From NCBI GenBank assembly GCA_937871735.1, contig CALMOI010000097.1, positions 1 through 6,568 on the forward strand: DNA of 6,568 bases, in the 5' to 3' direction. This DNA comes from an uncultured Comamonadaceae bacterium (GTDB lineage: Bacteria > Pseudomonadota > Gammaproteobacteria > Burkholderiales > Burkholderiaceae_C). Numbering within the stretch: position 1 is the stretch's first letter; each line of letters opens with the position of its first letter. The notes under the pieces are model-generated. The model searched no databases, was not told where the DNA came from, and saw only the letters and a list, made by a program, of their open reading frames with translations. Positions 5,522 to 6,568 of the stretch are shown here, piece after piece. Position numbers and translations under genes: made by a program.

Positions 5522-6055
5522 ATGACCAAAGTTGCAGTTGTTTTTCATTCCGGCTACGGCCACACCCTGCGCGTGGCGCAATTCGTTGCCGAAGGCGCTA
5601 ACGCCGACTTGGTGACCATTGATGCCGAAGGCAATCTGACTGACGCTGACTGGGCCACGCTGGATGCCGCTGATGCCATCATCTTCGGCTCGCCGACCTA
5701 CATGGGCATGGCCTCGTGGCAGTTCAAGAAGTTTGCCGACGCCACGTCCAAGCGTTGGTTTGTGAGCGGCTGGAAAGACAAGGTGGCCGGTGGCTTCACT
5801 ATCTCCGCCAGCCCGAGCGGCGACAAGCTCTCGACCATCCAGTACTTCATCACGCTGGCCATGCAGCAGGGCATGGTCTGGGTCGGCCAGCCCGCCATGA
5901 ACGACGGCACCATCAACCGCATCGGCTCTAACTCGGGTCTGATGGCGCAAGTGGGCCCGACCAGCCCAGCCGCTGACATTCCCCAAGGCGACTTGGACAC
6001 CGCCAAGGCCTACGGCCAGCGCGTGGCCGCCGTGGCTGCCAAGCTGCGCGGCTGA
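5522..6055 (+). CDS. WrbA-like flavodoxin family protein (putative NAD(P)H:quinone oxidoreductase)
   Basis: The 177-residue protein has a flavodoxin fold. The FMN phosphate loop is HSGYGHTLRVA (9-19), a second FMN loop is GSPTYMG (56-62), and a strand-loop VAGGFTIS (88-95) corresponds to the third flavin contact. It resembles WrbA, which reduces quinones by two electrons with NAD(P)H and so avoids semiquinones. It is about 20 residues shorter, mainly through loss of the stretch after the second strand that helps WrbA tetramerise, so I do not assign wrbA. The start is fixed by AGGAG at 5511-5515, 6 nt before the ATG. It probably forms an operon with pirin and converges on the TrhO-like gene 28 nt away. 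The cofactor and substrate are inferred from the family only. Confidence 0.87.
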   Translation: MTKVAVVFHSGYGHTLRVAQFVAEGANADLVTIDAEGNLTDADWATLDAADAIIFGSPTYMGMASWQFKKFADATSKRWFVSGWKDKVAGGFTISASPSGDKLSTIQYFITLAMQQGMVWVGQPAMNDGTINRIGSNSGLMAQVGPTSPAADIPQGDLDTAKAYGQRVAAVAAKLRG

Positions 6056-6058
6056 ACC

Positions 6059-6075
6059 TTGCGCGGTTAGCGCAG
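6059..6075. terminator. Weak hairpin between convergent genes
   Basis: TGCGC (6060-6064) pairs with GCGCA (6070-6074) around a 5-nt loop, with a possible T-G pair outside. It lies in the 28-nt gap between the flavodoxin stop and the stop of the convergent TrhO-like gene. No U-run follows on either strand, so termination here would be weak or Rho-dependent. Confidence 0.28.
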
Positions 6076-6083
6076 TTCAGGCT

Positions 6084-6568
6084 TCAAGCGTCGGGCTGCC
6101 CGTCTGTGGCAGCGGGTTTGAGCAAGTCCAGCCCCACAGCCCGACGCTCGTCAAAGACGAAGCAGGTGCCCCGGTAGTGGGCACCGTCAGTTTCTTCAAA
6201 GTATTTGAGGATGCCGCCTTCCAGTTGGTAGACCTGCGGCAGTCCCTCTTCTCGCATCAGCAGCGCCGCTTTTTCGCAGCGGATGCCGCCCGTGCAAAAA
6301 CTCACCACGGTTTTGTCCATCAGCTCTTGTTTGTGCTCACGCAGCGCTTGCGGGAACTCGGTGAACTTGTCGATGCGCCAGTCGATAGCGCCTTCAAACG
6401 TGCCTTCATCCACCTCGAAGGCATTGCGCGTGTCCAGCGTGACCACCGGACGACCCGCATCGTCGTGACCTTGGGTCAACCAACGGCGCAGCGTGGCCGC
6501 ACTCACAGCGGGCGCTCGGCCTTCGGTGCCCACCACGTCCGGGCGAATGGTGGGGTGGTTCATGCGGA
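6084..6568 (-). CDS. trhO: TrhO/YceA-type rhodanese, tRNA uridine 34 hydroxylase, C-terminal part (5' end beyond the right edge)
   Basis: The visible 161 residues form the rhodanese-like domain. Counting from the in-frame Met at 6563, LDTRNAFEVDEGTFEGA is at 43-59. The active-site loop is CTGGIRCEKA with catalytic Cys90 and a second Cys at 96. GGILKYFEE is at about 116-124 and CFVFDERRAV lies near 133-142. TrhO proteins use molecular oxygen to hydroxylate U34 of certain tRNAs to 5-hydroxyuridine. The Met at 6563 is probably not the true start: the frame is open to the edge and reads Ile/Val/Leu/Phe-Arg-Met-Asn-His-Pro, resembling the internal junction of longer homologues after their N-terminal domain. 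About 100 residues should lie outside the window. It converges on the flavodoxin gene. Some databases call such proteins simply sulfurtransferase. Confidence 0.84.
   Translation of the reverse strand, partial: RMNHPTIRPDVVGTEGRAPAVSAATLRRWLTQGHDDAGRPVVTLDTRNAFEVDEGTFEGAIDWRIDKFTEFPQALREHKQELMDKTVVSFCTGGIRCEKAALLMREEGLPQVYQLEGGILKYFEETDGAHYRGTCFVFDERRAVGLDLLKPAATDGQPDA

Noticed and set aside
1..6568. Mobile element, CRISPR array, tRNA, prophage or toxin-antitoxin pair
   Set aside because: No transposase or integrase motifs, direct-repeat arrays, tRNA cloverleaf or small paired genes were seen; base composition looks even apart from short intergenic AT patches.

Overview
The window reads as an ordinary chromosomal stretch of a betaproteobacterium, most likely Burkholderiales and probably Comamonadaceae. 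It is GC-rich and densely coded, with many TTG, GCC and CTG codons. The proteins (pseudouridine synthase N-terminus, TrmB with a proline-rich leader, renalase-like FAD protein, TrhO-type sulfurtransferase) look like the versions typical of that family. I identified the families by eye and ran no database search.

Layout from left to right. Positions 1-200 (minus) hold the 5' end of an RNA pseudouridine synthase that runs off the left edge. A hairpin terminator (244-273) separates it from a stand-alone CZB (chemoreceptor zinc-binding) domain protein at 292-744 (minus). Upstream of the CZB gene lies a perfect FNR/ANR-type palindrome at 839-852. Next comes a tight minus-strand cluster: a renalase-like FAD oxidoreductase (2562-3611), gluQ (1648-2556, probably with a TTG start) and trmB (865-1644), with gaps of 5 and 3 nt between genes. 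A YhaJ-like LysR regulator (3709-4641, minus) is divergent from a pirin gene (4748-5458, plus), which is followed by a WrbA-like flavodoxin (5522-6055, plus). The 106-bp divergent region carries a perfect-dyad T-N11-A LysR box (4654-4666). At the right edge, the C-terminal part of a TrhO/YceA-type rhodanese (6084-6568, minus) converges on the flavodoxin gene.

Two themes emerge. One is RNA modification: a pseudouridine synthase, GluQ (glutamyl-queuosine 34 of tRNA-Asp), TrmB (m7G46) and TrhO (ho5U34). The other is redox biology: an FAD oxidoreductase, a LysR/pirin/flavodoxin module that looks like a quinone or electrophile response unit, and a zinc-thiolate CZB sensor under a probable oxygen-responsive promoter. 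There is no mobile element, CRISPR array, tRNA or rRNA in the window. I found no clearly new multi-gene system; the most interesting signals are regulatory: the FNR-like box before the lone CZB gene and the LysR box before pirin.
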